Source: DATKIY01 sp035543875
GTDB lineage: Bacteria > Actinomycetota > Actinomycetes > JAHEKZ01
DNA: 6,645 nucleotides
Direction: 5' to 3'
NCBI GenBank assembly: GCA_035543875.1
Contig: DATKIY010000260.1
Span: 1 to 6,645, forward strand
Shown here: piece after piece, positions 4,771-6,645 of the stretch
Position numbering within the stretch: the first letter of the stretch is position 1
Layout of the letters: every line of letters begins with the position of its first letter
The notes under the pieces: generated by a model
Told to the model about the DNA's origin: nothing
The model's input: only the letters and a program-made list of their open reading frames with translations
Databases searched by the model: none
Position numbers and translations under genes: made by a program

Positions 4771-6645
4771 GCGCGCCCCACTCGGCGGCGCAATGATTGC
4801 ATCGCGTTACCCCACGCGCGTTCGATTCGCTGTGACGACTGCCCCCACCACACCGCGACCGCTGCACGTCCGGACGCAGGCCACCAAGTAGCACGGCGTA
4901 GGTCTCTCGGCGCGACAGCCTCTCGCATTCCCCGACAGACGCGGCTAGAGGATTCGCGCCAACGACGGACGTCGGAGGCGTCCACATCGCCGCCCACTGT
5001 CTGAGGCTCGGGTGCGGCATACCGAGTGCGCTCGACTGCCTGCGCAAGGTCGCGGAAGTCGGCCGTGTCCTGCTTAGTTAAGCCACCCTGCCGAGGCAGG
5101 CGAGTCGCAAGGTCTCGGGGAGTCTCGGTGGCCAGCGGTTCCAAGTCGAGGTCAGTGGCCAAGTCCAAGATGTCGTGCCACGCCGCCAGTGCGGCGGTTC
5201 GTCCGTCGCTGGCATGCGCCCATCGACGACGTCGACTAAGCCGTGCTGCGGTGGCAGGCGTGATAGCCACCAGGGCAACCAGGACCATCGCAGCTATCGC
5301 GTAGCCACCCCACGCTGTACCGCCTTCCTCAGTCGCCGTACTGGTTGCGGTGGAACCGGGCAACAAACCGCGGCTCAACTCTGTAGGGACCTGCCTATCA
5401 ATCGGTCGTCGAATTCTTGGGTCGCCCGGCCGGTTCTTTGGATCCCCCGGCTGGCCGTTTTGTCCTGGCTGGTTGTTGTCTACGGATACCGGAGGGGGTG
5501 CCCATGCCGGTGTAGCAATACCGTCGCCGCCCGCGGCCGCGCTCGGTGTTGGCTCGAAACGCACCCAGCCGACACCTTCAAACCAAAGCTCTGGCCACGC
5601 GTGGGCATCGTGCGCGGAGACTAGCCAGGTGCCACTTGCCGTCTTGGTTCCTGGGGTAAACCCCACCTGGAGCCGTGAGGGAATGCCCGCCACGCGTGCC
5701 ATCAGACCCATGGTTGCGGCGAACTGTTCACAGTAACCGCTCTTGTCATGCAGAAATGACCGCAGTGCCGACTCAGAGTCGGTGGGGACGGTCTTGATGC
5801 TGTACTCAAAGTTCTTGAGAAACCAGTTCTGCAACGCGAGCGCGCGGCCATACGCTGTGGTTTCCCCTTCCGTCACGCGGTCGGTGATCGGCGTCAACAT
5901 CGCCTTCGTCTCCTGCGGCAACGCGAGGTACTTGGTGAGTGTTGGGCCGGAGCTGACGGCGGTCTCCAACTGGTCGGCAGTTGGCAGGACGCGTAGTCCT
6001 TCAGCCGAGTAGAGCAACTCTTGTACCGTTCCGTCCTGCGCGGGCGTGAAGACATCGAAGGTGTTTGCATCCCAGCGCCAGTCGCCGTCGATGCTGACCG
6101 TGCTGACCGGGTACGGAAGCGGTAGTTGGGGGGTGTCGAGTCCAGCCATGTGAATCTGGGTCGTCACCGGATTAGTCACGACAGCAGAAGACAATCCTGG
6201 TGGCGCAGGTAGACCCTGCGATGCCTGTTGGGTTTCCGGTGCGCTGATCTGTGCTGGTACCCAACTGTCCCCATCGAACTCGTCGAGCGTCGCGATCCGT
6301 AGGTACTGGCCGTACCCGTCGCTCGTCTCATAACGCATGAGCACGGTGTCAGCGCCTTGCGTGAGATTGCGCTTCAGATCGAGCAACGGGGTTACCTTGA
6401 CCACCGGTTGCTTGAACGTCGAGCTCGAGTGCCCTCCTGGACCTTCGGCGTCCGGGTCGGTGCCGCCGCCACCAAACACTCCGTCAGTAAGGCTTGGCAC
6501 GACAAGCGGAAGGGCAATCGCTGCTACGAGGGCGGTAGCTCCGAGGCGCCGACCGGTTCCGCCGACCGCATGCATTCCGCTTGATGCGTCGGCGTCAGTA
6601 CCGATGAGCTTGCCCCACCGAGAGAGGCGGTCACGCCCATCGGCC
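4767..6645 (-). CDS. Membrane-anchored transglutaminase-like protein, TgpA family (5' truncated)
   Basis: Large envelope protein with an extracytoplasmic transglutaminase-like (papain-fold) domain. The frame stays open through the right edge (23 more codons before the Met codon at 6573-6575, including GRDRLSRWG), so that Met, used as residue 1, is not the true start and most of the N-terminal multi-helix TgpA_N/DUF3488 region is outside the window. Seen: the last N-terminal membrane helix (about 12-29); a long extracytoplasmic region; the transglutaminase core with C282 in GYCEQFA, H325 in DAHAWPELWF and E341 in VRFEPTP; a Pro/Gly/Asn-rich linker (about 360-390, PGQNGQPGDP-type repeats); a second membrane helix (about 424-446) followed by RRRRW; and a cytoplasmic DUF4129-like C-terminus. 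Family members are usually encoded beside a DUF58 protein and a MoxR ATPase, expected to the right of this window. The true substrate is unknown; it may be a peptidase-like or amide-bond enzyme in the cell wall. Confidence 0.92.
   Translation of the reverse strand, partial: ADGRDRLSRWGKLIGTDADASSGMHAVGGTGRRLGATALVAAIALPLVVPSLTDGVFGGGGTDPDAEGPGGHSSSTFKQPVVKVTPLLDLKRNLTQGADTVLMRYETSDGYGQYLRIATLDEFDGDSWVPAQISAPETQQASQGLPAPPGLSSAVVTNPVTTQIHMAGLDTPQLPLPYPVSTVSIDGDWRWDANTFDVFTPAQDGTVQELLYSAEGLRVLPTADQLETAVSSGPTLTKYLALPQETKAMLTPITDRVTEGETTAYGRALALQNWFLKNFEYSIKTVPTDSESALRSFLHDKSGYCEQFAATMGLMARVAGIPSRLQVGFTPGTKTASGTWLVSAHDAHAWPELWFEGVGWVRFEPTPSAAAGGDGIATPAWAPPPVSVDNNQPGQNGQPGDPKNRPGDPRIRRPIDRQVPTELSRGLLPGSTATSTATEEGGTAWGGYAIAAMVLVALVAITPATAARLSRRRRWAHASDGRTAALAAWHDILDLATDLDLEPLATETPRDLATRLPRQGGLTKQDTADFRDLAQAVERTRYAAPEPQTVGGDVDASDVRRWRESSSRVCRGMREAVAPRDLRRATWWPASGRAAVAVWWGQSSQRIERAWGNAMQSLRRRVGRA
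4771..4791 (+). terminator. Possible T-less hairpin after the DUF3040 stop
   Basis: Immediately after the TAA, GCGCGCC (4771-4777) can pair with GGC-G-GCGC (4784-4791) with one bulged G and a 6-base loop. No T-run follows. It lies inside the 3' coding end of the opposite-strand gene, so its sequence is also constrained by protein coding, and the structure may be fortuitous. Confidence 0.25.

Noticed and set aside
5400..5500. Possible tandem DNA repeat in the Pro/Gly-rich linker region
   Set aside because: The PGQ/PGD units are short and degenerate; they are explained by a flexible protein linker and not by a DNA repeat array.
5175..5736. Open frames on the + strand across the transglutaminase gene (149 and 128 codons)
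   Set aside because: They are antisense to the catalytic core and linker of a well-supported gene, and have no ribosome-binding site or recognisable domain.

Overview
The window looks like chromosomal DNA from a moderately GC-rich actinobacterium (Actinomycetota). The evidence is the gene set: an actinobacterial-type second DnaE polymerase, a Y-family polymerase whose C-terminal end resembles mycobacterial DinB, a DUF3040 membrane protein (a family largely restricted to Actinobacteria), and an actinobacterial-style TgpA-like transglutaminase. A member of the Propionibacteriales is possible, but I cannot fix the genus from the sequence.

Left part, + strand (1-4235): a DNA-damage-tolerance pair. 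The first gene, cut off at the left edge, encodes a C-family DNA polymerase (DnaE2-like, error-prone type). All three catalytic aspartates are present, followed by helix-hairpin-helix and OB-fold regions and a long C-terminal tail. Its stop codon overlaps the start codon of a complete dinB gene (TGATG), so the two are probably co-transcribed and translationally coupled. The Y-family protein keeps its catalytic acidic residues, so it should be an active Pol IV-like enzyme and not a catalytically dead ImuB. Both polymerases carry an internal sequence resembling a sliding-clamp-binding motif.

Middle (4236-4383): a 148-base intergenic gap. It holds several short palindromes, the second copy of a 15-bp direct repeat that begins in the dinB 3' end, and a candidate promoter that overlaps an imperfect LexA/SOS-box-like dyad. 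A strong Shine-Dalgarno sequence precedes the next gene.

Right part: a small DUF3040 two-helix membrane protein gene on the + strand (4384-4770). It converges with a large - strand gene (4767 to beyond the right edge) for a membrane-anchored transglutaminase-like protein of the TgpA family. That gene is cut off at its 5' end, so most of the N-terminal multi-helix domain lies outside the window. The two stop codons interlock in one TTAA tetranucleotide, leaving no space for a conventional terminator.

The first two genes form a likely functional unit (translesion or error-prone synthesis). The other two are envelope proteins with no evident link to the polymerases except proximity. I found no tRNA, rRNA, insertion sequence, CRISPR array or prophage gene, and no clearly new system. 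The points most worth checking are the polymerase pairing, the DnaE C-terminal tail, the SOS-like site in the gap and the interlocked stop codons.
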